The position numbers and the translations under genes were made by a program. The notes beneath the pieces are model-generated. The model searched no databases, was not told the DNA's origin, and worked only from the letters and a program-made list of their open reading frames with translations. Shown here piece after piece: positions 34,958-46,531 of a DNA stretch of 64,000 bases; position 1 is the first letter of the stretch; each line of letters begins with the position of its first letter. The stretch is taken from positions 166,230 through 230,229 of the forward strand of contig JANSYI010000011.1 in assembly GCA_024742475.1 (NCBI GenBank). The letters are read 5' to 3'. Origin of the DNA: a bacterium (GTDB lineage: Bacteria; Myxococcota_A; Polyangia; Nannocystales; Nannocystaceae).

Positions 34958-36886
34958 TCACGGTACATCCAGGTGGGCGAGGTAGGCGAGCCGCAGATCA
35001 TCCTCGCTCAGCAAGGTGGCGGCGTCGTCCAAAGCCGCGAGGATCTCGTCGAGCTCGGCCCGCATCGACTCGCGGACGGATGCCTCGATCGCCTCGTCGA
35101 CGAAGGCTGCGCGCAGCTCCCGGTGCGCCCGGCGGACATCGGCCGCGTTGGCATCGCGCGGGATCCCGAGCAGCTCGAAGTAGTCCGCCTCACGGGCCAA
35201 GACGAGCCGCTCCTCGAGCCGCGCGCGATCCAAGGCGGCTGGGTCCGCGGTCGCCTGGGCAGCGATCGGCTCCCCCGTTCTCTCGGCCGCGCCCACGACG
35301 ATCAAACCGTACACGGTCCCCAGCACCACCCGATCCGTCAGCCCGGCGCGCGAGCAGACCGAGGCGAGGTCAGAGCGTCCATCCAGCATCGTGAGCAAAC
35401 CTCGCTGCGAGGGGTCCAGCCCCAGGTCGAGCGCCAACGAGTCGGGACGCACCGAGGGCGAGAGGCGCACGTAGCCGTCGCGTCCGCCGACGAGCGCTTC
35501 GAGCTGCGGAACGTCGAGGCGATCGAGGACCCCCCCGACCAGGATGCGCGCCAGCGACTCCTCGAGGCGGATGGCCTCTTCGCAGCGATCGTCCTCGGCC
35601 AGCGACCAGCGCCCCCGTCTCCACACGAAGGCCGACGTGATGATGCCGAGCACCTGCGTTCGCACGGCTTCGGGCAGCGCGTCGGCCTTGAGGAAGCCCG
35701 CTTCGACCAACAGCCGCCCCACCCGCCGCGGATCCTTCGTCGCCAGAGAGCGCGCAGCGTCGTACTGGGAGCGGGTGAGGAGCCCTCGACGGACCAGCGC
35801 GTTGACCAGGCGGTCTTCGGGCTCGGAGCTGCGCGCAAAGACCAACTCGCCACCGTCGAGCCACAGCTGCTTCTCGACCCCGCCCTGCTCGAGATCGACG
35901 CGGCCGGTGAACTTCGAGCAGTGCAGGGACCACAGGATCCTGGGCAGCTCCAGATCGGCGAGCTCGCCTTCGCGCTCGATCGTCAACGCGACGCGCCGGC
36001 GGCTCCCCCCGGTCCGCTCTGCGTGGGTCCACTCGACCGCCGGCTGCTGACTGGGCAGCGGCTCGTCGGCGAGGGCGTGCGTCGAGCTCATGCCCTCGAG
36101 CCGCGTCGTCGACTCGATAGGGCTGATCTCGCGCCGCCGTGCGGCTCGCCGCAGCGCCGCGTCGGTCTTGCTCCCTGCGTCGGTCAGGAACTCACTGGAG
36201 AACGTCCCGCTCGAGCCAGGCTCCATGTCGACCGCCGGCGCGGGCTCGAGGCCGAGCAGCGATCGCTCGAGTTCGTCGGAGCTGTCGGACGCCATCGTGT
36301 CCGGACGCGCGCGCAGTCGCTCCTCGAGCAGATCGAGGGTGCGACCCAGGCGGCCGATGCTCGGATCCACCGAGCCCCCCGCGTGACCGTTGGCGTGGCG
36401 TTCGGTGTCCCCCGACGCGGCTTTGCCGATCACCTCGGTCCTCACCGGACCTTCGATGTTGACCGCGGTCGAGGCCGAGTCCGCCTCGGGCGCCCGAGCC
36501 GGAGGCGCCCCCGCGAGCGCGGTGAGCGTGTTGGCCAGCGTCACGTCCTCGAAGGGCTCCTCGAGGAACTGATCCGCCCCGAGATCGAGCACGTCCGCCA
36601 GGTCGTGGATCGCTCCGCCGAGTCGTCCGCACAAGGTCACGGGGATCGAGACGCCCCGTCGCATGCTGCGGAGGTCCTGCATGACGTCGGCGGCTTCGGG
36701 ACCCTCGGCGCACAGCATGACCGCCGCGGGGCCCGAGCCCTCGCGCACCCTGGCGGTGAGGTCCGCGAGGCGGCACGCTTCGACCGGATACCCGAGTCCG
36801 ACCACACGGCGAGCAAGCGGAGTGCACCGCTGCGCCTCACCGACGATGAGGATCGGACCGCTGACCACGGACGGCAAGCGTATCAC
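34958..36886 (-). CDS. Pseudoreceiver - PATAN (DUF4388) - J-like three-part protein
   Basis: The product has 642 residues from a GTG at 36886. Residues about 10-125 have the receiver fold (GPILIVGE, VMLCAEGPEAADVM, GADQFLEEPFEDV), but the phospho-acceptor Asp and the conserved Lys (Glu in LEEPF) are gone. A low-complexity linker follows. Around 305-430 lies a PATAN/DUF4388 domain (LPRILWSLHCSKFTGRVDL, KQLWLDGGELVFA), a module of regulatory proteins often tied to signalling in deltaproteobacteria. The last 70 residues (YFELLGIPRDANAADVRRA) match a J domain start, but the HPD tripeptide needed to stimulate DnaK is absent. A scaffold role in signalling or motility is inferred. It ends 7 bases before fmt. 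Confidence 0.72.
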   Translation of the reverse strand: MIRLPSVVSGPILIVGEAQRCTPLARRVVGLGYPVEACRLADLTARVREGSGPAAVMLCAEGPEAADVMQDLRSMRRGVSIPVTLCGRLGGAIHDLADVLDLGADQFLEEPFEDVTLANTLTALAGAPPARAPEADSASTAVNIEGPVRTEVIGKAASGDTERHANGHAGGSVDPSIGRLGRTLDLLEERLRARPDTMASDSSDELERSLLGLEPAPAVDMEPGSSGTFSSEFLTDAGSKTDAALRRAARRREISPIESTTRLEGMSSTHALADEPLPSQQPAVEWTHAERTGGSRRRVALTIEREGELADLELPRILWSLHCSKFTGRVDLEQGGVEKQLWLDGGELVFARSSEPEDRLVNALVRRGLLTRSQYDAARSLATKDPRRVGRLLVEAGFLKADALPEAVRTQVLGIITSAFVWRRGRWSLAEDDRCEEAIRLEESLARILVGGVLDRLDVPQLEALVGGRDGYVRLSPSVRPDSLALDLGLDPSQRGLLTMLDGRSDLASVCSRAGLTDRVVLGTVYGLIVVGAAERTGEPIAAQATADPAALDRARLEERLVLAREADYFELLGIPRDANAADVRRAHRELRAAFVDEAIEASVRESMRAELDEILAALDDAATLLSEDDLRLAYLAHLDVP

Positions 36887-36898
36887 TTTGGGACGGGT

Positions 36899-39441
<2,543 letters not shown>

Positions 39442-39445
<4 letters not shown>

Positions 39446-40089
39446 CGCCGGCCCCCCCGTGCCCTTCGATCGTCGCGGGCCTGCGCTGCGGTCTGGGCCA
39501 GTCGGTCGCGGTTGCGCCGGTGGCTGATGACGAGCTCGACCCACCCGGCGAGCCCCAACACGACCAGGCACACGGCCCATGTCCTCTGCGGCCAGGATGC
39601 CCAGACCTGGACGATCCCGGCTGCGCTGGCGTCGACGGAGCGCGCCGCGCCTGCGATCACTCCCCGGAGCCCAACGACGACCGCCGCGACCGCCACCACG
39701 CACAGCGCCGCGAGCCCGGCCGAGCCTCGGGTCGAGGAGGCCACGCCCAGGCGCGCGAGCCCACCACGCTCCACGAGACCCACCCGCCCAGCGAACACCG
39801 CCGAGAGGACCCGCGCGATCCCATACGCAGTCGCCAGCGCCGCGCCGAGCGCGAGCGCGCCCCAGACCGCGTCGGCGAGGAGCGCTCGGGCGTGATGCGG
39901 TTGGGCCACGGCGGCTTGCCATCGGCGACCAAAGCCCGACGCCATGCTCCAGGGGACCGCGCCCAACACGAGGCCGACCGCGCCGAGGCCCGCGGCGGCG
40001 TCGAGCCACGCAGAGCGACCCCGCAGCCCTGCCCTCCAGCCTCGGCGCGACCGCGCGGGGCTGGGCAGGATCGTCCTCTCGCCCGACAC
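39442..40089 (-). CDS. Truncated FlhB/SctU-like membrane protein (N-terminal domain only)
   Basis: The product has 215 residues and four membrane helices (about 29-48, 75-100, 122-145, 168-188). The first 30 residues, MSGERTILPSPARSRRGWR, follow the FlhB/YscU start pattern (KTEKPTPKR then basic). The last helix ends in ELVISHRRNRDRL followed by an Ala/Arg/Asp helix, matching the place where FlhB-type proteins enter their cytoplasmic part. The self-cleaving domain with the NPTH motif is missing: the stop comes about 25 residues after the last helix. It overlaps priA by 4 bases. The fliO-P-Q-R-like genes at 45-47 kb are the likely partners. The assignment is by pattern and layout and needs a profile search. 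Confidence 0.5.
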
Positions 40090-40151
40090 GTGGCTCCCCT
40101 CTTAGCCCAATCGCTCCAGATCGCCAAACGCCACGCAGGGTTGGCAAGGGC

Positions 40152-40157
40152 TATCAT
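40152..40157 (+). promoter_or_regulatory. Putative -10 box (TATCAT) of the RCC1-repeat lipoprotein gene
   Basis: TATCAT ends 7 bases before the ATG at 40165, so a transcript from it would begin at about the start codon. No good -35 box is found 16-18 bases upstream. The 75-base gap to the divergent FlhB-like gene shows nothing else. Confidence 0.25.
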
Positions 40158-40164
40158 CCGGCCG

Positions 40165-42429
40165 ATGCGCGTCGTCGCCGTCCCGAGTCTCTCGCTGCTC
40201 CTCGCGGCGACCGCATGCAACGTCACCTCCGGCACCACCGCAGGGCCCAGCACCGCGCCAGGCGCTCGCGCACCCGCCCTGCCCTCCCTCGCCAACGACC
40301 CAATCGCGCAGGTCGACGGAGGCGATGGGTTCACCTGCGCCCGTCGACGCTCCGGCCGCGTGCAGTGCTGGGGCGCCGGCAGCATGGGCCAGCTCGGTGA
40401 CGGGACCTCTGCGGACCGCAACACCGCCGGCGCTCTGGTCGAGCGGTTGGACGATGCGACCGACCTCGCGCTCGGCCGTGCCCACGCGTGCGCCCTCAAG
40501 GCGACGGGTCAGGTCGCATGCTGGGGCACCAACGACCGCGGCCAGCTCGGCGACGGACGCGGTGGCAAGGGCAAACGCTCGACGCTCCCGGTCACGGTCA
40601 AGGGCGTCTCGGACGCGGTCGCCATCGCCAGCGGTGAAGACCACACATGCGTCGTCCGGCGCGTGGGCACGCTCGCCTGCTGGGGGGAGAACCGGTGGCG
40701 GCAGCAGGGCATCGACGCGCGCGCCAACACCCTCACGGCCACCGACGTCCCTGGCCTCGCTCAGCTGGTCGGCGTCGCGGCGGGCTCGGGGCACACCTGC
40801 GCGCTGCGCAAGGGCGCGGCCGCGGTGTGCTTCGGACAAGGAGATCAAGGCCAGATGGGCGATGGAGGTCGCCAGGGCGGCGCGCGTCCCCGGCTCGTGC
40901 GAGGCACCGAAGGCGCCACCGCGATTGCGGCCGGCAAACACCACACCTGCATCCGCTCCGCGGCGGGGCGCGTGGCCTGCTGGGGCGCCAACGCGGCCGG
41001 GCAGTCCACGGGAGCAGCCGGCGCAGCGGCGCTCAAACCCACCGCGCTCGCGCTCTCGGGCGTGGCCGAGATTCACGCCGGCGAAGCGACCACCTGCGCG
41101 CGACTCGACAACGGTACGGTGCGCTGCTGGGGTGCATCGGCGCAGGGACGGCTCGGCACCGGCTCGACGGCGGCCGTCCGAGAACCCGCCCTCGTGCAGG
41201 GGCTCGCGGGCGTACAAGGTATCGGAGTCGGCAAAGCCCACGCCTGCGCGTTCAAGCCCGGGCGGGAGCTGTACTGTTGGGGGAGCAACGACGGCGGCGC
41301 GCTCGGCAACGGAGCCGCGGGCAAGTCCTCCGCCGACGTTGGGCCTCGCGTCTCCGCCCTCGACGACGCCGTGGCGGTCTCGGCAGGGTCCGAGTTCACC
41401 TGCGCGCGCCGACGTGACGGCAGCGCGAGCTGCTGGGGCCGCAACGACCGAGGGCAGCTCGGCAACGGGAGGACTGAAGACGCCGACGCGCCGGTCTCGC
41501 CCACGGGGCTCGCCGATGTCGTCTCGATCGCCGCGGGGGGTTCCCACGCCTGCGCGGTCACCAAGAACGGCCGCGTCTCGTGCTGGGGGTCCAACGCCTC
41601 GGGCCAACTCGGAACCGGCGGCAAGAAGAAGCGCGTCACTCGGCCCACCGTCGTCCCGCAGATCTCCGACGCGGTCGAGGTCGCCGCGGGGCTCGAGCAC
41701 ACGTGCGTGCGTCGGCGAGGCGGCCAGGTCACGTGCTGGGGTGACAGCGAGTTCTCCCAGACCGGGGCCGCTGCCGGCGGCGCTCCCGACCGCAAGGTCG
41801 CGGTCAACGGGCTTCGCGACGCGTCGTCACTGTCGCTGGGCGAGCACCACAGCTGCGCAGTGCGTGCCTCGGGCGCGGTCGCGTGCTGGGGCAGCAACCA
41901 GATCGGGCAGCTCGGCAACGGTGCGGGCGTCAAGCAGCTGAGCATCCAAATCACCACGCCTGTCGCGGTCGCCAAGCTTACCGACGCAGCCGAGGTCGGA
42001 ACGGGCGGCGGACACTCCTGCGCCCGCCGCAGAACCGGGCAGCTCGCGTGCTGGGGTCGCAACGACCGAGGCCAGCTCGGTTCGGGCACGGAGACCAACT
42101 GGACCACGCGCGTCCCGGTCAAGGGCATCACCGACGCGGTGTCGTTGTCGGTCGGCCACGACCACACCTGCATCGTGCGACGCGGCGGGGCCATCGTCTG
42201 CTGGGGAGACAACACCAAGGGCCGCATGGGCACCGAGGCTGCGCTCTCCCGCGTCCCCGTCCGCGCCGGGTTCCGCGGGACGTTTCGCGCCGTCGCAGCC
42301 GGGGGCAGCCACACCTGCGGCCTTCGGGACAACGGCCAGGTCCAGTGTCTCGGCGACGACACCTACGGCCAGCGAGGCGAAGGCCTCACGAACTTCCTCG
42401 CCGCGCCGGTCCTCGTCCGCGGGATCTAG
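40165..42429 (+). CDS. Secreted RCC1-repeat lipoprotein, 14 repeats (two predicted seven-bladed propellers)
   Basis: The product has 754 residues from the ATG at 40165; upstream codons in frame are noncoding. The lipobox is ATAC (Cys 18). From about residue 55 to the end run 14 repeats of about 50 residues. Each has the core HTC(A/V)-x4-G-x-(V/L)-x-CWG-x-N-x-x-GQLG-x-G, with one Cys on each of two neighbouring strands. Seven such repeats make one RCC1 propeller, so two stacked propellers with a disulfide in each blade are expected. In bacteria such proteins are mostly secreted binding proteins; no ligand can be named. It converges on the outer-membrane barrel gene with 2 bases between. Confidence 0.85.
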   Translation: MRVVAVPSLSLLLAATACNVTSGTTAGPSTAPGARAPALPSLANDPIAQVDGGDGFTCARRRSGRVQCWGAGSMGQLGDGTSADRNTAGALVERLDDATDLALGRAHACALKATGQVACWGTNDRGQLGDGRGGKGKRSTLPVTVKGVSDAVAIASGEDHTCVVRRVGTLACWGENRWRQQGIDARANTLTATDVPGLAQLVGVAAGSGHTCALRKGAAAVCFGQGDQGQMGDGGRQGGARPRLVRGTEGATAIAAGKHHTCIRSAAGRVACWGANAAGQSTGAAGAAALKPTALALSGVAEIHAGEATTCARLDNGTVRCWGASAQGRLGTGSTAAVREPALVQGLAGVQGIGVGKAHACAFKPGRELYCWGSNDGGALGNGAAGKSSADVGPRVSALDDAVAVSAGSEFTCARRRDGSASCWGRNDRGQLGNGRTEDADAPVSPTGLADVVSIAAGGSHACAVTKNGRVSCWGSNASGQLGTGGKKKRVTRPTVVPQISDAVEVAAGLEHTCVRRRGGQVTCWGDSEFSQTGAAAGGAPDRKVAVNGLRDASSLSLGEHHSCAVRASGAVACWGSNQIGQLGNGAGVKQLSIQITTPVAVAKLTDAAEVGTGGGHSCARRRTGQLACWGRNDRGQLGSGTETNWTTRVPVKGITDAVSLSVGHDHTCIVRRGGAIVCWGDNTKGRMGTEAALSRVPVRAGFRGTFRAVAAGGSHTCGLRDNGQVQCLGDDTYGQRGEGLTNFLAAPVLVRGI

Positions 42430-42431
42430 AG

Positions 42432-43373
42432 CTAGAAGCCGATGCCGAGCTTGAAGGTGAAGCTGTCGTGGTAGATGGCACGCTCGGGTCGTTGAAACGT
42501 CGGTCGGATCCACCCGACGGCGGCGTGGATCCACATCCAACGCGTCACCGCCCACTGCGCGCCCGCGTCGACGCCCAAGGTCCACAGCAGCAGTAGGTCG
42601 TTGCGGTCGAACAGCTCGACCCGCGCCATCCCGGCGCCACCTTGAAACTCGACGAAGGGCGTCAGCCAGCCCGGATACTGGGCGCCGAGTCCCGCCTTCT
42701 GCATCATGAAGAGATCGGCCCGGTCGCCGCTGCGCGCCGCTGCGCCACCTTCGGCGCCCACTTCGGTGATCAGGTTGAAGCGAACCCACCGACGGACCGG
42801 CGTCACCTCGAGCGACCCCACGTGCCACGACTGCGGCCGCGCGAACGCGTCGGTCGTCTGAAAGATCCGGTATCCGAACACGAAGGCCGCCGAGCGTTTC
42901 GGGATCGCGGGGCGTAGCGGCGTTTCGAGGGGATCGGCTTCCTTCATCCGGGTCGCCGTTCGCGTGGGCGCGTGGGTCGGCGGCGGGGACTCGGGCTGCG
43001 AGAGCGCTTCGTCGGCCGCTCCCTGAGCCCCGTAGATCGCGTCGTCCTCGCCCCACGACGCGAGCTCGGCCGGGGTCGCGGTCTTCAGCGGGACGTCGTC
43101 CTTGGGCGAAGCCGCATGCAGCTGACCGGCGGTGAGCGGCGTCGTCGGCTTCTGTGGCGCTGGCGTCGGCTGGATCGGGGCTCCCTCGCCCGCGGCGTCC
43201 TTCGGCGAGGCGTTGGGCCCCGCTTCGGGCTCGGGCTCGGGCTCAGGCGTCGCGGCGGCCTCGTCCCGGCGCGCCTCCGCAGCGGCACGAGCCTTCGCGG
43301 CCCGCTCCGCAGGGAGGTCGGGGAGCGCGGGTGGCCCGAGCCACAGCGCCGCGGCGACGAACATCGCGCTCAT
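42432..43373 (-). CDS. Secreted protein with Pro/Glu-rich stalk and predicted outer-membrane beta-barrel
   Basis: The product has 313 residues. A signal peptide (MSAMFVAAALWLGPPALP) precedes about 120 residues rich in Ala, Pro and Glu, with a PEPEPEPE run. The last 150 residues alternate polar and hydrophobic residues in strands (VRFNLITEVGAEGG, WLTPFVEFQGGAGMARVEL, MWIHAAVGWIRPTF) and end with Phe (FTFKLGIGF), the usual end signal for barrel insertion. It should sit in the outer membrane. Its ATG overlaps the upstream lipoprotein stop by 4 bases, making it the last gene of the run that starts with the FliO-like gene. A role as outer-membrane part of that export system is a hypothesis. Confidence 0.68.
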   Translation of the reverse strand: MSAMFVAAALWLGPPALPDLPAERAAKARAAAEARRDEAAATPEPEPEPEAGPNASPKDAAGEGAPIQPTPAPQKPTTPLTAGQLHAASPKDDVPLKTATPAELASWGEDDAIYGAQGAADEALSQPESPPPTHAPTRTATRMKEADPLETPLRPAIPKRSAAFVFGYRIFQTTDAFARPQSWHVGSLEVTPVRRWVRFNLITEVGAEGGAAARSGDRADLFMMQKAGLGAQYPGWLTPFVEFQGGAGMARVELFDRNDLLLLWTLGVDAGAQWAVTRWMWIHAAVGWIRPTFQRPERAIYHDSFTFKLGIGF

Positions 43374-44047
43374 CGGCGCCCCGGATCGACGGTGTCGATG
43401 GTGCGCGCCATCGAGGAGACGTCCTCGGTGTCGAGGTCGAACAGCGACACGAAGGTGGCGCGCACGAGCGTGGGCCGGGCGTCGATGTAGAAGGCCCGGA
43501 CGAAGAACCCGGGGTCGAGCTGCACCTGGAACTCGACAGCGGAGACGCCGGTCGGCATGACGAACGCGGACACGCCGTGGTCGAGCTGCGCGCCCTGCCG
43601 CTCGATGAGGACATCGAGCTCGGCGCGGGCGACGGCGTAGGGGTCGCGAAGGTCCACCCCCACGAGCGCGTCGGGGAGGCCATCGACGTCGAAGTCGCCC
43701 GGGTCGATCCCGTCGGTCTCGGTGTCGGTGTCTCCGTCCGTATCGGTGTCCCCCTCCTCGTCGTTCGACGTGAACTCGTCGAGCCCCTCCAAGAGGTCGA
43801 CGTGCCCTGCCTGGAAGGCGTGCGAGGGAGACGATCCATCGAGCGTCACGCCGAAGAACTCCGGCGGCACCTCCAGCTCCAACCGCTCGGGGTCCTCGGA
43901 GGCCATCGACCAGGGAGGAGAGAGGAACTCCACCCCGAAGCTCTCATCGGCCGCCACCCAGCGCTGCTCCCCGTAGGCCCCCGCCGAGTCGGCCGGGACG
44001 GCATGGCAGCCGCAAAGGAAGAGCGACGTGGCTACGAGTCGGCGCAC
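43370..44047 (-). CDS. Hypothetical lipoprotein with acidic Asp/Thr repeat
   Basis: The product has 225 residues from a GTG at 44047. The lipobox is FLCGC (Cys 14). The N-terminal half resembles a small beta domain (SFGVEFLSPPWSMA, LELEVPPEFFGVTL). The middle has a run of Asp-Thr pairs (EEGDTDTDGDTDTETDG), probably flexible or calcium-binding. The C-terminal part is alpha/beta (FVMPTGVSAVEFQVQLDP, FYIDARPTLVRATFVSLFD). No family is recognised. It lies 73 bases after the propeller lipoprotein and overlaps the barrel gene by 4 bases. Confidence 0.68.
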   Translation of the reverse strand: MRRLVATSLFLCGCHAVPADSAGAYGEQRWVAADESFGVEFLSPPWSMASEDPERLELEVPPEFFGVTLDGSSPSHAFQAGHVDLLEGLDEFTSNDEEGDTDTDGDTDTETDGIDPGDFDVDGLPDALVGVDLRDPYAVARAELDVLIERQGAQLDHGVSAFVMPTGVSAVEFQVQLDPGFFVRAFYIDARPTLVRATFVSLFDLDTEDVSSMARTIDTVDPGRR

Positions 44048-44120
44048 GGGTTGGCCATCGACCTCACCAGCGCCTCAGTTGAGGGCATCCCCGTTGCGGG
44101 CCACCGTGGCCCAGGAGAGG

Positions 44121-45512
44121 TCACCGCGCGCGAGGTCCGGCGCCGACCCCAATGCGGGCCCACTCGGTGAGGAAGTCGGGGCTCTGCCGGTCGAGGCTGA
44201 CGATCGAGATGGTGTCTTCCTGCGCGTTGGCGACGTAGAGCTGCTCACGGACCGCGTCGATCGCCATCTCGTTGGCCCCTGCGCCGACCTCCACCGTCGC
44301 GATGACGCTGAACGTGCCCAGCCCGACGACCGCGACGAGCCCGTCACTGAAGCAGCTCACCATCGCGAGCCACTCGTCGCCGACGGGCCGGTGCACGGCC
44401 AGCACGTTGGGGTTGCTGCACAGCGCCACGGTGCCCATGAGCGAGTTCCGGGGGGAGTCGAAGTCGGGGTCGATCGAGGTGTCCACCCTCGCCAGCGCCC
44501 CCGGGGTCGTCTGTACGAGGAGCAGGCGCTCGCCGAGCGCAGGATCCTCGAACGCGAGGTCGCCCATGATCGGGCGCGCGACGACGTCGTCGGTGCCGAT
44601 GGCCGAGATCCGCGTGTCGTTGCCACCGAGGATGACCTCCAGGCCGGCCGCGACCGTGAACGCCTTGATGCCAGGCCAGTAGCGATGCGTGGTGTACAGC
44701 AGCGGGCGCTGGCACTCGCGCGTCTCTTCGGGCGGATGAGAGGGGTCGCAGGCCCTCGCGGCAACGGCGAAGCCGCCGCGTACGTCGAACTCGTCGAACG
44801 GGTCTTCTCGGTAGAACTCCTCGTCGCTGCGGGCGGTGATCTCCGGCCCCAGCTCCCCGTCGAGATCGATGAGCGTGAACTCGCCGTCGAGCAGGTGCGG
44901 CACGTAGGCGAAGCGGAAGCCCTGGTCGTCGACGGTGACGCGGGATGGGTCGGGGCCAATGCTTCCGTTGTCCTCGACCGAGCGACGCACCTGGTGCGTC
45001 TCATCGCAGACGGAGAACTCGTCCTGCCCGCAGTCGAAGGCCACACTCTCGGCGCCCGCCACGACGTCGACCCAGGCAAGCGCGGCGGGGGCACGCTGGG
45101 GGATCAGCAACCGATAGGGGCCCCCGACCTGCCCACGGGTGTCGATGGCGATGTTGCCGAGGCCATCGCCGAGCACCACGCTTCGCTGCGCGGCGATGAA
45201 CGCCTGGGGACGGCACTCGATGGTGTCGTCACCGTCCGCGACCCGCCGACAGGGGCGAGCGTCCGAGAGATGTTCGCCCGCCGAGGCGATCGATCCCGAC
45301 AGTGCGGTGTGCAGCGCCTCGAGGTCGATCATTGCGAGCGTCCCGCCCTCCTGGCTGCGATCCCAGTTCCCGTTGGTCACGAAGAGCCACTGGTGGTCGG
45401 GGGCCACGGCCAGACCGCTGGGTTGTCGGAGCGTGCCGAGGTCGGGCGCAGGCTTCGTGCCTCCGCAGCTTCCGAGCGCCACCGCAGCGCCGAGCAGAAG
45501 GGCACGCCTCAT
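44121..45512 (-). CDS. Secreted YVTN/YncE-like beta-propeller lipoprotein
   Basis: The product has 463 residues. The lipobox is LGSC (Cys 16). The repeats follow the YVTN/YncE plan: LRQPSGLAVAPDHQWLFVTNGN at the start, LVAVVGLGTFSVIATVEVG, ANEMAIDAVREQLYVANAQED and ISIVSLDR at the end, each a blade with the x-x-V-x-N or V-A-N turn. Such propellers bind protein or polymer partners on the outside. The gene begins 19 bases after the sctT stop on the same strand, so it is very likely in the export-gene operon. That link is the only hint of function. Confidence 0.76.
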   Translation of the reverse strand: MRRALLLGAAVALGSCGGTKPAPDLGTLRQPSGLAVAPDHQWLFVTNGNWDRSQEGGTLAMIDLEALHTALSGSIASAGEHLSDARPCRRVADGDDTIECRPQAFIAAQRSVVLGDGLGNIAIDTRGQVGGPYRLLIPQRAPAALAWVDVVAGAESVAFDCGQDEFSVCDETHQVRRSVEDNGSIGPDPSRVTVDDQGFRFAYVPHLLDGEFTLIDLDGELGPEITARSDEEFYREDPFDEFDVRGGFAVAARACDPSHPPEETRECQRPLLYTTHRYWPGIKAFTVAAGLEVILGGNDTRISAIGTDDVVARPIMGDLAFEDPALGERLLLVQTTPGALARVDTSIDPDFDSPRNSLMGTVALCSNPNVLAVHRPVGDEWLAMVSCFSDGLVAVVGLGTFSVIATVEVGAGANEMAIDAVREQLYVANAQEDTISIVSLDRQSPDFLTEWARIGVGAGPRAR

Positions 45513-45531
45513 ACGCGTGCACTATAGCAAC

Positions 45532-46248
45532 TCAACCCGCGGCCACGCCCACGGCGCTTCGCGCCCATCCAACCGGATAGACCGACCACGAGGCGGCCAG
45601 CGCGAGCAGTGCTCCGGCGGTGGCCAGCGCGGGACCGACGGCCTCGCTCAGCGGCTTTGCGACCGTCGGCCCCGAGCCCACGAGCGCCACCGCTGCCCGC
45701 AGCACGAACACCGAGAGCAGCACTGGCGTCGCGAGCGTGAGCGCGAGCAGCAGCATGCTGTCGAGGTGGAGCGGCAGCGACTGCATCAGCGGGCCGACGG
45801 AGGGGAGCCAGAGCTCTGGTCGGCCCGGAGGCAACGCGTCCGCGTGATCGCGGGCCACGACGAGCGCGGGATGATGCAGCCGCAGCGACAGCGCGGCGAC
45901 GACGGACACACTGACCGCCAGGCGAACGAGCGGACCCGGTGCGGTCCGCAGCGCGCCCGCCGACGCCGCCGTCGCGCCCAGGAGCGCGTAGCCAGGAAGG
46001 CTCACCACGACTCCGATACCGCCACCCAGAAGGAGCTCCCCGGCGATCGCCGTCGCCCAGCCGGTGGCCGAGTCGAGCACGACGCCGGCGGGGGACGCGG
46101 CAACCGCCACGCAGGCCCCCAGAGCCAGCGCGATGGGCCACCAAAGCCGGCCCAGGACCACCGGCCAGTGCGGCTGCACGCGCAGGATGACGAACCATCG
46201 CACCCCGAGCAGCACCGCCGCCGCGATCTCGGGCGGCGCCTCAGCCAT
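45532..46248 (-). CDS. sctT: SctT/FliR-like type III export gate protein
   Basis: The product has 238 residues from the ATG at 46248. About six hydrophobic helices are seen. WATAIAGELLLGGGIGVVVSLP matches the FliR/SctT motif with a Glu in the membrane before a Gly-rich helix. The later helices (TLATPVLLSVFVLRAAVALV) fit the family's P-x-L-x3-F helix. SctT closes the export gate together with SctR and SctS. It is slightly shorter than usual (about 255-265). It overlaps sctS by 8 bases, keeping the flagellar order O-P-Q-R. Confidence 0.78.
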   Translation of the reverse strand: MAEAPPEIAAAVLLGVRWFVILRVQPHWPVVLGRLWWPIALALGACVAVAASPAGVVLDSATGWATAIAGELLLGGGIGVVVSLPGYALLGATAASAGALRTAPGPLVRLAVSVSVVAALSLRLHHPALVVARDHADALPPGRPELWLPSVGPLMQSLPLHLDSMLLLALTLATPVLLSVFVLRAAVALVGSGPTVAKPLSEAVGPALATAGALLALAASWSVYPVGWARSAVGVAAG

Positions 46249-46531
46249 CGCCGTCCATGGCGACGCCCTCGCGGCCGATGTCCTCGACGTGTTGCCACGC
46301 GGTGCTCGTCTCTTGCACGGCACCGTCGAAGGCCGCCGCCCCGGTCAACACGAGCGCGAGCACGACCCCCAGCCCACGGATCATCGTCGCCAAGCCTTGG
46401 TCCTGCAGCCCCAACCACATGACGACGAGGCCACCGACGAGGGCCCCTGCCGCGCCAGCGAGCACCAGCGGCAGCAGCACGGTCACCGCCAGCATCAGCA
46501 TGTCACGGACGATGTCGAACAACTCGGTCAT
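46241..46531 (-). CDS. sctS: SctS/FliQ-like type III export gate protein
   Basis: The product has 96 residues from the ATG at 46531; the frame is open further upstream only as a shadow of sctR. Two membrane helices are seen, LMLAVTVLLPLVLAGAAGAL and MIRGLGVVLALVLTGAAAF, joined by a short loop (GLQDQGLATM). Size, helix hairpin and place between the P- and R-type genes identify FliQ/SctS. Typical members read PxLxxxLxxGLxxxxxQAxTQIQE; the Gln-rich loop is partly kept (LQDQGLA). The ATG overlaps the sctR stop by 4 bases. Confidence 0.75.
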   Translation of the reverse strand: MTELFDIVRDMLMLAVTVLLPLVLAGAAGALVGGLVVMWLGLQDQGLATMIRGLGVVLALVLTGAAAFDGAVQETSTAWQHVEDIGREGVAMDGDG

